Shown: one piece after another, positions 44,079 to 53,146 of the stretch
Layout of the letters: each line of letters begins with the position of its first letter
Position numbering within the stretch: the first letter of the stretch is position 1
Assembly: GCA_905205065.1 (NCBI GenBank)
Contig: CAJLCI010000003.1
Location: 42,302 to 106,301 of the forward strand
Source: an uncultured Eubacteriales bacterium
Lineage (GTDB): Bacteria > Bacillota > Clostridia > Oscillospirales > CAG-272
Reading direction: 5' to 3'
Length of the DNA stretch: 64,000 bases
Notes under the pieces: model-generated
What the model was told of the DNA's origin: nothing
Databases searched by the model: none
The model's input: the letters and a program-made list of their open reading frames with translations, nothing else
Position numbers and translations under genes: made by a program

Positions 44079-45869
44079 ATGAAAATATCGGACAGCGTAA
44101 AATACATCGGAGTTAATGATCATGTAACCGATTTGTTTGAAGGTCAGTATAAAATAAAAAACGGAATATCATATAATTCATATATAATTTTTGATGATAA
44201 AATTGCCGTTATGGATACCGTAGATCAAAGCTTCACACACGAATGGCTTGATAAAGTTGCGGACGCTCTGAACGGGCGCAAGCCTGATTATCTGATTATC
44301 CAGCATATGGAGCCCGATCATTCTGCCAATATAGCTAATTTTATGTCTGTTTACCCTGAAACCACCGTTGTTGCATCCTCAAAAGCTTTCTCTATGATGA
44401 AACAGTTTTTCGGGACTGACTTTTCGGATAACAGAAAAGAAGTCGGTGAAGGAGATTCAATTGACCTTGGACATCGCACCCTTACTTTTGTGACCGCGCC
44501 GATGGTACACTGGCCGGAGGTTATCGTAACATACGACAGCGGGGATAAAATTCTTTTTTCAGCCGACGGATTCGGTAAATTCGGTGCTCTCGACGTAGAC
44601 GAGCCTTGGGAGGATGAAGCTCGCCGCTATTATATCGGTATAGTAGGAAAATACGGAAAACAAGTTCAGGCACTTCTAAAAAAAGCGGCTTCACTTGATA
44701 TAAAAACCATCTGCCCTCTTCACGGGCCTGTTCTCAGTGAAAATCTCGGTCATTACATCGGTCTTTATGACATCTGGTCTTCCTATTCGGTAGAGAAAGA
44801 CGGGATCGTAATAGCTTATACATCAATTTACGGACATACCGCTAAGGCGGTAAGCCTTCTTGAAGAAAAGCTACGTGTGAAAGGATGTCCGGAAATTCAT
44901 ATGTACGATCTTGCGCGCTGTGACATGTCGGAAGCTGTGGCGGACGCATTTAGCTGCGGCAAGCTTGTATTGGCAACCACGACATACAACGCCGGCATAT
45001 TTCCTCACATGAGAAATTTCATTGAACAGCTTACCGAGCGAGGGTATAAAAACCGCACAGTTGCCCTGATAGAAAACGGATCATGGTCGCCCCAGGCAAT
45101 TAAGGTTATGAAACGGCTTTTTGAAGATTCCGAAAATATTACGTATACAGATACGGCTGTAAGTATCCGTTCGGCGCTTGACAGCGAGAGCAGTGAAAAG
45201 CTTGAAGCACTTGCAGACGAGCTTTGCAGGGAGTATATCGCTCAGCGGAGCGAAACTGCTGATAAAAACGATCTTTCCGCTCTGTTTAAAATCGGTTACG
45301 GCCTGTATGTTGTAACCTCGAACGACGGAAAAAAAGATAACGGACTGATTGTAAATACAGTTACCCAGGTTACCAATTCTCCTAACAGGGTAGCGGTAAT
45401 TATCAATAAAGATAATTATTCCCATCACGTTATAAAACAAACAGGCATTATGAATGTCTGCTGTCTGTCGGTAGACGCTCCTTTCCGGATATTTGAAAAC
45501 TTCGGTTTTCGAAGCGGAAGAAGCGCGGATAAATTTGAAGGTATCTCCACGCTTCGCTCAGACAACGGACTTGTATTTCTTCCAAGATACATTAACGCGT
45601 TTATGTCGCTTAAATCAGAACAATATGTGGATTTGGGAACACACGGCATGTTTATCTGCAGCATTACCGAAGCAAGAACGATTTCAGATGCAGAAACAAT
45701 GACTTACACTTATTATCAGGAGAAAGTAAAACCGAAACCGGAAACCGAAGGAAAGAAAGGCTTTGTATGCAAAATATGCGGATACGTCTACGAAGGGGAC
45801 GAACTTCCGGACGATTTTATATGTCCGCTCTGCAAGCACGGCGCTTCGGACTTTGAGCCTATAAGTTAA
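44079..45869 (+). CDS. Multidomain flavodiiron protein: diiron/flavodoxin core + flavin reductase + rubredoxin
   Basis: Residues 1-245 are the metallo-beta-lactamase-like diiron domain with HMEPDH (76-81) as the HxExDH iron site; 250-395 are flavodoxin-like (IVIAYTSIYGHTAKA, TTTYNAG); 405-545 match FMN-binding flavin reductases (GLYVVTSN, NGLIVNTVTQVT, CCLSVDAPF); and 560-596 are rubredoxin, with CKICGYVYEGDELPDDF and CPLC. Flavodiiron enzymes reduce O2 to water or NO to N2O in anaerobes; carrying the reductase and rubredoxin in the same chain would let one protein take electrons from NAD(P)H. AGGAGG precedes the ATG. The GNAT gene follows after 8 nt. Confidence 0.94.
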   Translation: MKISDSVKYIGVNDHVTDLFEGQYKIKNGISYNSYIIFDDKIAVMDTVDQSFTHEWLDKVADALNGRKPDYLIIQHMEPDHSANIANFMSVYPETTVVASSKAFSMMKQFFGTDFSDNRKEVGEGDSIDLGHRTLTFVTAPMVHWPEVIVTYDSGDKILFSADGFGKFGALDVDEPWEDEARRYYIGIVGKYGKQVQALLKKAASLDIKTICPLHGPVLSENLGHYIGLYDIWSSYSVEKDGIVIAYTSIYGHTAKAVSLLEEKLRVKGCPEIHMYDLARCDMSEAVADAFSCGKLVLATTTYNAGIFPHMRNFIEQLTERGYKNRTVALIENGSWSPQAIKVMKRLFEDSENITYTDTAVSIRSALDSESSEKLEALADELCREYIAQRSETADKNDLSALFKIGYGLYVVTSNDGKKDNGLIVNTVTQVTNSPNRVAVIINKDNYSHHVIKQTGIMNVCCLSVDAPFRIFENFGFRSGRSADKFEGISTLRSDNGLVFLPRYINAFMSLKSEQYVDLGTHGMFICSITEARTISDAETMTYTYYQEKVKPKPETEGKKGFVCKICGYVYEGDELPDDFICPLCKHGASDFEPIS

Positions 45870-45877
45870 CAAACACT

Positions 45878-46462
45878 ATGTTAATCAGAAAGGCAAAAAT
45901 ATCGGATGCGGAAGTTTTGCTCAGCATCTATGCTCCATATGTTACAGATACCGCTGTAACCTTTGAATATAAAGTACCCTCGGTCAAGAATTTTTCTGAC
46001 AGAATATATAATACACTGCAAAAATATCCATATTACGTGGCGGAAAACAATGGTCAGATTTTAGGATATGCATATGCAGGTCCGTTTAAAACCCGCGCGG
46101 CTTATGACTGGGCAGTGGAAACATCAATCTATGTAAGAAAAGAAAGCCGGCGGTCAGGTATAGGCAGGCTATTGTATTCCGCTTTGGAAGAAACGCTGTC
46201 TAAACAAAACTTTTTAAACCTCAATGCATGTATAGCATACACCGAAAAAGAGGATCCGTTTCTTCCTGCTGACAGCGTAAAATTTCATCACAGTATGGGA
46301 TATAAGGATGCCGGCGTATTCCATCTTTGCGGATATAAATTCGGAAGGTGGTACAATATAATTTGGATGGAAAAGCATATCGGAATTCATTCCGCAAATC
46401 CTTCCGAAATCATTCCTTTTTCCGTTCTAAAAGAAAGTCAAAGTACAGAGTTTGATATTTAA
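45878..46462 (+). CDS. GNAT family N-acetyltransferase, phosphinothricin acetyltransferase-like
   Basis: A 194-residue GNAT enzyme with the PAT/YncA-type pattern: IRKAKISDAEVLLSIYAPYV, the TAVTFEYKVPS segment, YAGPFKTRAAYDWAVE, the acetyl-CoA loop ESRRSGIGRLL, and FHHSMGYKDAG with GRWYNIIWMEK near the end. Relatives acetylate phosphinothricin, methionine sulfoximine or related amino-acid analogues. A C-terminal 25-residue extension is unconserved. It starts 8 nt after the flavodiiron gene, with no clear ribosome site between, suggesting translational coupling. Confidence 0.9.
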   Translation: MLIRKAKISDAEVLLSIYAPYVTDTAVTFEYKVPSVKNFSDRIYNTLQKYPYYVAENNGQILGYAYAGPFKTRAAYDWAVETSIYVRKESRRSGIGRLLYSALEETLSKQNFLNLNACIAYTEKEDPFLPADSVKFHHSMGYKDAGVFHLCGYKFGRWYNIIWMEKHIGIHSANPSEIIPFSVLKESQSTEFDI

Positions 46463-46782
46463 TATATCAATATAAAAGTGTTCTTTATTGATATATTATT
46501 ATATTAAAATTTATACTATAGGAATAGTATAAATATGATAATCCAAAATAAAAGCTTAAACGAGATAAGTTTATTTTCTCCCCGAAAAGCTCCGGTTTTG
46601 CTGTATAATTCTCCAAAACATTTTGGAAGCTGAGATTAAATATTCATTGTATTTTGCCTTTTTTATCCGTTTTTAGGACATTAAGATTTGAAAATCTAAA
46701 ACAAAATTACGCCAACATGGGAAAAACAGGATAATATTTTTTGTCATTTCAAAAATTCTATGAAAAAAATGAAGAAATCGTC
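46463..46782. other. A/T-rich intergenic region before the HU gene
   Basis: About 320 bp with only a weak inverted repeat around TATACTATAGGAATAGTATA (near 46514) and an ATTTTGAAAATC-type A/T-rich stretch. No gene or RNA is supported. Confidence 0.45.
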
Positions 46783-46811
46783 TTTACATGTACTAATAAA
46801 TATATTATAAT
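46783..46811 (+). promoter_or_regulatory. Promoter of the HU gene
   Basis: TTTACA (46783-46788), 17-bp spacer, TATAAT (46806-46811). The leader is about 135 nt, long for such a small gene. Confidence 0.75.
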
Positions 46812-46954
46812 ATTTTTATTAAAAAAGTTATTTTACCTTTTTACAGTCAAAGAATTTTTTCCGATTAAGCGCAACTAAAAAACTTTGCAGGCCGATCATT
46901 TCCGGCAATATAATCGGATTAAATAAATAATAACAAAAGAGAAAGGACTTTGTT

Positions 46955-47230
46955 ATGAACAAAACAGAACTTATTAATGCTGTTGCCGAAGCAACAGGCG
47001 CATCCAAAAAAGATACTACAAATGTAATAGGAGCTACTTTCGACGCTATTACAAAAGCTCTTGTAGACGGCGACAAGGTACAGCTTATCGGCTTCGGTAC
47101 ATTTGAAACACGCAATCGCGGCGAAAGAATGGGTAAAAATCCCCGTACAGGCGCCGAGGTTAAAATTGCAGCTTGCAAAACTCCTGCATTTAAAGCAGGC
47201 AAAGCACTTAAGGATGCTGTAAACAAGTAA
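46955..47230 (+). CDS. hup: HU family DNA-binding protein
   Basis: The 91-residue protein has the full HU fold: MNKTELINAVAEATGASKKD, the dimer core AFDAITKAL-like DAITKALVDG, LIGFGTFETRNR and the DNA-binding arm with GRNPRTG-like GKNPRTGAEV, then the final helix PAFKAGKALKDAV. HU dimers bend and compact DNA. GAAAGGA lies 10 nt before the ATG and an intrinsic terminator follows, so the gene is monocistronic. Confidence 0.97.
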   Translation: MNKTELINAVAEATGASKKDTTNVIGATFDAITKALVDGDKVQLIGFGTFETRNRGERMGKNPRTGAEVKIAACKTPAFKAGKALKDAVNK

Positions 47231-47251
47231 TTTAAAAAATTTAATAAAAAT

Positions 47252-47292
47252 AGCTCAATGTAATATTGCATTGGGCTGTTTTTATTTTTTTA
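47252..47292 (+). terminator. Terminator of the HU gene
   Basis: AGCTCAATG (47252-47260) pairs with CATTGGGCT (47269-47277, one G-T pair), then GTTTTTATTTTTTT. Confidence 0.85.
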
Positions 47293-47447
47293 TATAAATT
47301 ATGTCCGCACAATTTTGTCAGATAATTAAGAAAAATTTGGAATACCGTATTATATATTGAAACAGTATTCCGAATCAAACACTTTAATACTAAAAGGCGG
47401 AGTAATAGGAAATATTAGGAAAGCCATATTTGTTTTTTTATTTGCTA

Positions 47448-47476
47448 TTGACATCTTTGAAAATTTGTGTTACAAT
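47448..47476 (+). promoter_or_regulatory. Promoter of the dockerin-protein gene
   Basis: TTGACA (47448-47453), a 17-bp spacer and TACAAT (47471-47476), leaving a leader of about 110 nt. Confidence 0.75.
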
Positions 47477-47593
47477 ATCTTTAAAGAAAAAAGTCGATTG
47501 ATATTGTCTGCTGAATTTTATAGTGTGTGTCGTTTTTTCAGACAGTCAACCGGCAAATAAAACAAATTTCTACATAATCTAATGGAGGTTATC

Positions 47594-50518
47594 ATGAAAA
47601 AGAAGACAAAGAAGCTGTTATCTTCTGTAACAGCTGGTCTGTTTGTACTTCAGAGCATTCCTTTCATAGCTATAGGTTCATCCGCAGCTGAAAACGAAGT
47701 TCTCAAGTACACACCGACCATTGATGGTACAATGGATGAAGCATACGAAGAATCGTATTCTCTTGCTTTAGAAAAAGGCAACATGAATCTTTTATGGGAT
47801 GAAAGTTATGTATATATATATGCAGACATAAAAGATACGACAATAGGTGATAACGATTATATAGAGTACACACTTGTAAACACAGATAGCACTGCATTTT
47901 GGAGTGATTCAGATGTTTACCGTTTTTATCCGAACTCTAATAGTGCTACCATATTATTCAGTTGGAGAAATGGCGGAAATGACACAATATCGGATGCTAA
48001 CGTTAATGCTTCAGAATTTAAAATTGTAACATCGGAGACCGGATATAAAGTAGAAGCCCGTATTGCAAGAGATACAGCACTTGCTCTTACTGAGGGAAGA
48101 GCCGATCTCAGAACCAACCTTGCAATAAAGGATGACGAAACAATAACAGGAACAGAATGGGCAGCGGTTTATCAGCAGAGTATTGGTGATGTTTTAACTC
48201 TTGGCGCTGAATATACCACTACACCCGCAGATGAATCAACTATCGTTAAAAAATATACTCCTGCTCTCGACGGAGAAATGGATGAGCAATATAAATATTC
48301 CGCTTCTCTTAATACCATAGATTTTGCTACAAGTGGTAAAATTACAGTTGGTATGCCTTTCATGTCTGATGCAAAAGTTGAGGCGTGGAAAACCGCAGGC
48401 ATTGCCGATTTTGATGAAGATAAAAATATCACCGCTCTTCATTCGGACGGGGATTATAGCGTTGCGGATTTCCCGAAAGGCGAGATATACTTCCTTTGGG
48501 ATGATGACGCAATATATGTCTTCTCAAAAATTTATGATAATGAGATCATGACATTAACCGCTGACCAGACGGCAGCAATTGTCGGAGACTGGCCGTGGCT
48601 CATGGACAGTATCACAAATATCATCAATCCGGAATCAAATATTTTTGCCGAGATTGATGCATACGGTCTTGCAAGCGGAACAGCAATCTGGGATCATAAG
48701 TTGGATAACAACTGGTCTACGCTCGGTCATTTTGCAAATGACGACGCTGCAAAGCGCCTTGAAGATGCTGAAAACATAGCAACAACTGTCAATAATGATG
48801 AAGGTTATTACACTATAGAGATGCGTATTCCGATTTCTGAACAGGATTTCGGAGGAACACCTTTAAAGAATAGTTTCCTGCAAGATGGAAAGACATTCCT
48901 GTATCAGTTCAGAATAACCGACAGCCATGGCGGCGGTATGCAAACCGGTTCTTCTCCTAAAGCAGGCTATTTCTATCAGAATATGAATAATGCAGTGGAA
49001 TTCACGCTTTCTGCAGAAGAGCCCGTAATTCCGCCTACACCAGTTAGATTTGGAACTCCTACGCTTGACGGCGTAATAGATGATGCATATTTTGATTCCG
49101 CATCTCTCAACACGAAAGCCCTTGCTATAGAAGGAATGGTTAAGACGGAATGGCCGGCTGATCCTGACTCTGCTACAAAGAATGCACTTATTGAAGCTGG
49201 AATTATTTCCTCTGAATTTGTCGAAGGCGATACACTCTTGGCTGACGGAGATTACAGCATACCGGAAATTTCCTACGCGGAAATATACTTCCTGTGGGAC
49301 AATGACGCTTTATATGTATGCTCAAAAATATATGATAATGATATAATGGCAATAGACGCTGATACAACTGCAGCTATCGGTACAGATTGGCCATGGCTTA
49401 TAGACGGTATACGTCATGATATATTACCTGACGAGAATATATATGCGCCTATGAATATCGCTGGAATTGCAAGCGGAACGGCAATCTGGGATCATTCCGC
49501 AAATGGATGGTCTACTCTGGGTAATTTTGCAAATAGTGACGCTGCAAAGCGCCTTGAAGACGCTGAAAATATAGCGGCAACAGTAAATACAGACGAGGGT
49601 TACTATATTGTTGAAATGCGCATTCCGATTTCGGATAAAGCATTTGGTATTGATGGTGCTGACGGACCTTTGAATGAATACCTCCTTAAAGACGGTATGA
49701 CATTCGGTTATAATTTCAGACTGACAGATAGCGACGGCGCATGGCAAACTGCTGTTCAGGCTAAAAAACAAATAGTATATGCAGGAACAGAGACCTCTGT
49801 ATTTACACTTTCCTCGGAAGTTGCTTCAACCGATCATGTATGGGCAGATGATTATACTGTTGATACGGAAGCAACTTGTACTGCAAAAGGAAGTGAATCT
49901 ATTCACTGCACACACTGTGATGCAATTAAAGAAGACAGCGTTAGAGAAATTGATATGATTCCTCACAGCTATGTTGACGGTGTCTGTGAAGTGTGCGGAG
50001 CTCCGGATCCAGATGCAGATCCTTGCAAAGACGGACATACATGGGCAGAAGAGTATACTATAGATACTCCCGCGACATGCACGGCAGTCGGCAGCGAATC
50101 TATTCACTGCACAGTCTGCGGCGCAATTAAGGAAGACAGCGTTAGAGAGATTCCAATGACTGAACACTCTTGGAATGAAGAGTACACGGTCGATAAGGAA
50201 GCAACCTGCACCGAAACCGGAAGTGAATCAATTCATTGCTCAGTTTGCGGCGCAATTAAAGAGGACAGCGTTAGAGAAATCGAAAAGATTCCTCACAACT
50301 TTGTAGACGGTATCTGCACAGTCTGCGGCGAGGAAGAGCAATTAACTACACTCGGAGACGTTAACGGAGATGGTTCTGTAGATGCACGTGACCTTTCGGC
50401 TCTTATGAAACTCCTTGCGGATGATTCTGAAGATACAGTGGGAGATATTAACGGAGACGGTTCTGTTGACGCGCGTGATCTCTCAGCTCTTATGAAACTT
50501 CTTGCTGAACAGGAATGA
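47594..50518 (+). CDS. Secreted dockerin protein with CBM9/DOMON-like carbohydrate-binding domains and CxxC repeats
   Basis: Start ATG 47594 (MKKKTKK) has GGAGG five bases upstream. A Sec signal peptide ends about residue 33 (SSAAEN). Three domains resembling family 9 carbohydrate-binding/DOMON beta-sandwiches follow (TIDGTMDEAYEES; ALDGEMDEQYKYS; TLDGVIDDAYFDS starts), the second and third being long and alike (AIYVFSKIYDNEIM / ALYVCSKIYDNDIM). Then come three repeats of about 45 residues with CTAKGSESIHCTHCDAIKED-type cores, and a type I dockerin at the C-terminus with two Ca-binding loops (DVNGDGSVDARDL and DINGDGSVDARDL). The dockerin should plug it into a cohesin scaffold; no catalytic domain is seen, so it is probably a binding or structural component. 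Confidence 0.88.
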   Translation: MKKKTKKLLSSVTAGLFVLQSIPFIAIGSSAAENEVLKYTPTIDGTMDEAYEESYSLALEKGNMNLLWDESYVYIYADIKDTTIGDNDYIEYTLVNTDSTAFWSDSDVYRFYPNSNSATILFSWRNGGNDTISDANVNASEFKIVTSETGYKVEARIARDTALALTEGRADLRTNLAIKDDETITGTEWAAVYQQSIGDVLTLGAEYTTTPADESTIVKKYTPALDGEMDEQYKYSASLNTIDFATSGKITVGMPFMSDAKVEAWKTAGIADFDEDKNITALHSDGDYSVADFPKGEIYFLWDDDAIYVFSKIYDNEIMTLTADQTAAIVGDWPWLMDSITNIINPESNIFAEIDAYGLASGTAIWDHKLDNNWSTLGHFANDDAAKRLEDAENIATTVNNDEGYYTIEMRIPISEQDFGGTPLKNSFLQDGKTFLYQFRITDSHGGGMQTGSSPKAGYFYQNMNNAVEFTLSAEEPVIPPTPVRFGTPTLDGVIDDAYFDSASLNTKALAIEGMVKTEWPADPDSATKNALIEAGIISSEFVEGDTLLADGDYSIPEISYAEIYFLWDNDALYVCSKIYDNDIMAIDADTTAAIGTDWPWLIDGIRHDILPDENIYAPMNIAGIASGTAIWDHSANGWSTLGNFANSDAAKRLEDAENIAATVNTDEGYYIVEMRIPISDKAFGIDGADGPLNEYLLKDGMTFGYNFRLTDSDGAWQTAVQAKKQIVYAGTETSVFTLSSEVASTDHVWADDYTVDTEATCTAKGSESIHCTHCDAIKEDSVREIDMIPHSYVDGVCEVCGAPDPDADPCKDGHTWAEEYTIDTPATCTAVGSESIHCTVCGAIKEDSVREIPMTEHSWNEEYTVDKEATCTETGSESIHCSVCGAIKEDSVREIEKIPHNFVDGICTVCGEEEQLTTLGDVNGDGSVDARDLSALMKLLADDSEDTVGDINGDGSVDARDLSALMKLLAEQE

Positions 50519-50625
50519 CACACACTAAATAATAAAAACGTTATACTTTAACATTAATAGTATGACTTAAAAAAGCCTTGCGGGTAAAGCTGGGTGCTAA
50601 TAAGGCAGTAAAATGTAGAGAAGAT

Positions 50626-50666
50626 GGTGTAACCCGATATGTGACGGGTTACACCGTTTTCTTTTT
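50626..50666 (+). terminator. Hairpin terminator at the recombinase-side end of the element
   Basis: GGTGTAACCCG (50626-50636) pairs perfectly with CGGGTTACACC (50645-50655), then GTTTTCTTTTT on the plus strand. It can end the dockerin transcript and lies just beyond the recombinase stop. Confidence 0.8.
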
Positions 50667-52365
50667 ATGCAGTCAGCTGTTTCGGTATCTGTGATGCGCT
50701 TCGCATCTGTTCCATCATCTTTCGGATCTCCTGCTCGTCCGGAAGACTTACCAGCCCCACCGCTGTGAAATAGATGTCGACCTTCACCGATTTTCGGGCG
50801 TGCTTTTTCTCCGGATTGTGCACCTCAATGCGACGGATCAGCTTGTTGACGATCGTCGGCGTCAGCTCGTTCATGTCGGTAAACTCCCGCAGCCCCTGTA
50901 AAAGCAGACGCATATCCACCGATTTCTGCTCCATTTCAGATAGCTGTTTTTCTTCCTCTTTGACCTTTTCCAGCAGCTCTTTCTGCTCAGCTTCATACTC
51001 CGCCGCCATCCTTGCATAGCGTTCGTCCGACAGCTTCCCGATCACATTGTCCTCGTAAATCCGATTGAACAGCTTGTCCAGATCGGCGATCCGCTTTCTG
51101 CTGTTTTCCATGGAAAGCTTTAATTCCTGCTGCCGCTTTTTCTGAAATTCCCCGCATTTCTGCTTCTGCATATAGAGAAATACTGACTCATAGCAGCGCA
51201 CAAAATCCGCCAAACCCGCAACCGCTTCCTTCACAATCATTTCCAAAACTACATCCCGGATAAAATGAATCGCGCAGCTCCCTCTGCCGTCCTTGTAGTT
51301 GGCGCAGCGGAAAAATTCCTGGTTGCGTTTGAGCGATTTTGCTGCGCAGAAGTGCAGCTTTGATTTGCAGTCGGCACAGAATACCAACCCAGAAAACAGA
51401 CTTTTCCGATTTGTCTTTGTCGGTCTGCGTTTGTTCTTCCTGAGTTCCTGCACCCTCAGCCATACATTCTCGTCAATGATTGCCTCCTGCGTGTTGGGAA
51501 TGATCTGATATTCCTCTTTTGGATTCTCAATCACCTTATGCACCTTGTAGCTGACCGTTGTGGATTTTCCGTTCACCGTGCAGCCCGTGTACTGCTGGTT
51601 TTCCAAAATACGCTCCACGGTGCTTTCGTGCCAGCCGTAGATATTTGCCGGAACGGGGTTGCTTGTCTTTCTTCCTACAGAATGAAAGTAGGCGGTAGGG
51701 ACGAGAATTTTCTCCCGTTCCAACTGCTTTGCAATCTGCGTCGGACCTTTCCCTGCAAGGCAAAGAGTGAATATCTTTCGGACGATTTTCGCCGCAGGCT
51801 CGTCGATATACCATTGCTCTTTGTCGCCTTCGATCTTCTTGTATCCGTAGGCGACCGTAGAAGCAACCCGCCTGCCCTGTGAAGCTTTCAGCTCATTGAC
51901 CGCACGGATTTTCTTGGAAGTCTGCGCCGCATACCACTCGTTGAAGATACTGTAAAAGGGCAGCATTTCCATTCCTTCGCCGGTCGTGGAATTGATGTTT
52001 TCCTGTATGGCAATAAAGGTAATGCCGAGAGACGGATAGACCACCTGCGTCAGCCTGCCCATCTCGACCTGCTCACGGCCGAAGCGGGATACATCCTTTA
52101 CGATGATCGTCCCGACCTCTCCGTTCTCCGCCATTCTCTGCATCCGCTGAAAATCCGGCCTTTGAAAAGTCGTCCCGGAAATGCCGTCGTCTACAAAGAA
52201 AACCGGGTGCAGATAGCCATGTTTTTTAGCGTAGTCCAGTAAAATCTGTTTTTGATTGGTAATGGAGTTCGACTCCATATCCTTTTTGTCATCGTCCACC
52301 GACAGACGGCAGTAAAGAGCGGTGATCTTTTCTTTTTCCTGCCCGTTTTTGTTTTGCGTTGTCAT
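50665..52365 (-). CDS. Large serine site-specific recombinase (TndX/Tn4451 type)
   Basis: The 566-residue enzyme excises and inserts mobile elements through a Ser-DNA intermediate. The resolvase domain (1-165) has the catalytic Ser in ALYCRLSVDDD and the FVDDGISGTTFQRPDFQRM and KDVSRFGREQVEMG motifs. Then come the recombinase domain (VAYGYKK, ATAIVRKIF-like AAKIVRKIFTLCL), a zinc ribbon (FCADCKSKL and CANYKDGRGSC), a long coiled coil and a DUF4368-like C-terminus (IRRIEVHNPEK). It appears intact. The RDF and att sites are not identifiable. Its codon use and base composition differ from the flanking genes, pointing to transfer. Confidence 0.95.
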   Translation of the reverse strand: MTTQNKNGQEKEKITALYCRLSVDDDKKDMESNSITNQKQILLDYAKKHGYLHPVFFVDDGISGTTFQRPDFQRMQRMAENGEVGTIIVKDVSRFGREQVEMGRLTQVVYPSLGITFIAIQENINSTTGEGMEMLPFYSIFNEWYAAQTSKKIRAVNELKASQGRRVASTVAYGYKKIEGDKEQWYIDEPAAKIVRKIFTLCLAGKGPTQIAKQLEREKILVPTAYFHSVGRKTSNPVPANIYGWHESTVERILENQQYTGCTVNGKSTTVSYKVHKVIENPKEEYQIIPNTQEAIIDENVWLRVQELRKNKRRPTKTNRKSLFSGLVFCADCKSKLHFCAAKSLKRNQEFFRCANYKDGRGSCAIHFIRDVVLEMIVKEAVAGLADFVRCYESVFLYMQKQKCGEFQKKRQQELKLSMENSRKRIADLDKLFNRIYEDNVIGKLSDERYARMAAEYEAEQKELLEKVKEEEKQLSEMEQKSVDMRLLLQGLREFTDMNELTPTIVNKLIRRIEVHNPEKKHARKSVKVDIYFTAVGLVSLPDEQEIRKMMEQMRSASQIPKQLTA

Positions 52366-52452
52366 TGATTCTTCAGTCTCCTTTCTGACAACCGGGCATT
52401 ACAGGGTAATGCCAATATACCGTGCAATGCCCGCATTGTCGAATGTGCAGGG

Positions 52453-52635
52453 TTAAATATTTTGCAGCTCCAGAAGCAAATCACGGAACTGCTTTAGGAC
52501 GGTTTCTCTGCCCTCTGTATCAAAATGGGTGCTCACCTCATAGATCGTGCCGCCGATTTGCATGGAAAAGGAATCGTTGTCCGGCGAATAAAAGTAGGGA
52601 ACGAAACTTCCCAAAGAAATTATTTTATCATCCAT
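52453..52635 (-). CDS. TnpW family transposon-encoded protein
   Basis: A 60-residue protein matching TnpW of Tn4451-type elements: start MDDKIISLGSFVPYFYSPDN, then MQIGGTIYEVSTHFDTEGRE and a hydrophobic end. Its function is not established. It lies between the ParB stump (their ends touch, 52635/52636) and the recombinase gene, the usual order in these elements. Confidence 0.85.
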   Translation of the reverse strand: MDDKIISLGSFVPYFYSPDNDSFSMQIGGTIYEVSTHFDTEGRETVLKQFRDLLLELQNI

Positions 52636-53020
52636 TTACCGTTCCTCCCTTGCGTTTCGTTCCCTCTGCCGCTGCCATTTTTCCAGCAGCTTGAGGATGG
52701 TATTCTGCATATCCTTGCCCGTATAGCTTTTGGGAAAATACTTCTGTATCTCCTCTTTGGGAAAGCGAATCTGCTCCTTCTGATTGGCTTTTTCCTCGCT
52801 CATCACGGCAAAAATGACGTCGGCATTAAGTCTGCCCTGACGGGAAAAGCCCCGAAGCCTCTGTGCCTGTGAAAGAGACGGCGTAGCGTCCGCATATTCG
52901 ATTTCGTTCAGCAAAGCCTGCTGTTCTTCATGGGTTAAGTACGACAATTCCACCGCAGGCGTGAGGGCGATCCTGCCCTCGTCCACCATCTCAAGTAGTT
53001 CGGGAATTAAGTAAGTTAAG
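52636..53020 (-). pseudogene. C-terminal remnant of an ICE ParB/Spo0J-like partition protein
   Basis: Reading leftwards from about 53020 the frame gives LTYLIPELLEMVDEGRIALT and then LSYLTHEEQQ, TPSLSQAQRLRGFSRQGRLN, EEKANQKEQIRFPKEE and a basic tail, the C-terminal part of ParB proteins from Clostridia conjugative elements. The DNA-binding N-terminal half is absent. The frame continues to an ATG at 53091, but those 23 residues are unrelated and come from the neighbouring A/T-rich DNA, so a chimeric start is possible but functional ParB is unlikely. Confidence 0.8.
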
Positions 53021-53146
53021 TTAGTATATAAAATAGAGTTAAACTCTAAGGAAAAAATGCGTGAATTTATTGATGAGTTGAGGTGCCGCAACGGAAATCT
53101 TGAAATAATGATAACAGATGTTATGGAAAGGGGAGAATCTCTTTGA
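53021..53146 (+). pseudogene. C-terminal remnant of a host gene (possibly DUF4956) cut at the mobile-element junction
   Basis: From the junction an open plus-strand frame runs to TGA at 53144, ending in MREFIDELRCRNGNLEI and a short tail. The RCRNGNLEI-like ending resembles DUF4956 membrane proteins, which often precede beta-helix lipoprotein genes; this is from memory and moderate at best. The stop overlaps the TTG start of the next gene (TTGA), a coupling pattern expected of consecutive operon genes, which supports it being a true gene end whose front was lost. Confidence 0.5.

Larger units (their letters stand above)
50600..53020 (-). mobile_element. Truncated integrative conjugative element (Tn4451/Clostridia ICE type): recombinase, TnpW, ParB stump
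   Basis: The three genes are in the order found at the recombinase end of Clostridia conjugative transposons (parB, tnpW, large serine recombinase), all on the minus strand. The stretch is visibly richer in G+C than its neighbours. ParB is cut at about 53020, where the sequence changes abruptly to host-like A/T-rich DNA, and no conjugation or replication genes remain. The outer boundary near 50600 is an estimate, since no att duplication can be confirmed. Confidence 0.78.

Noticed and set aside
47357..47560. 67-codon frame before the dockerin gene
   Set aside because: It overlaps a consensus promoter (47448-47476) and has no ribosome site or recognisable family.
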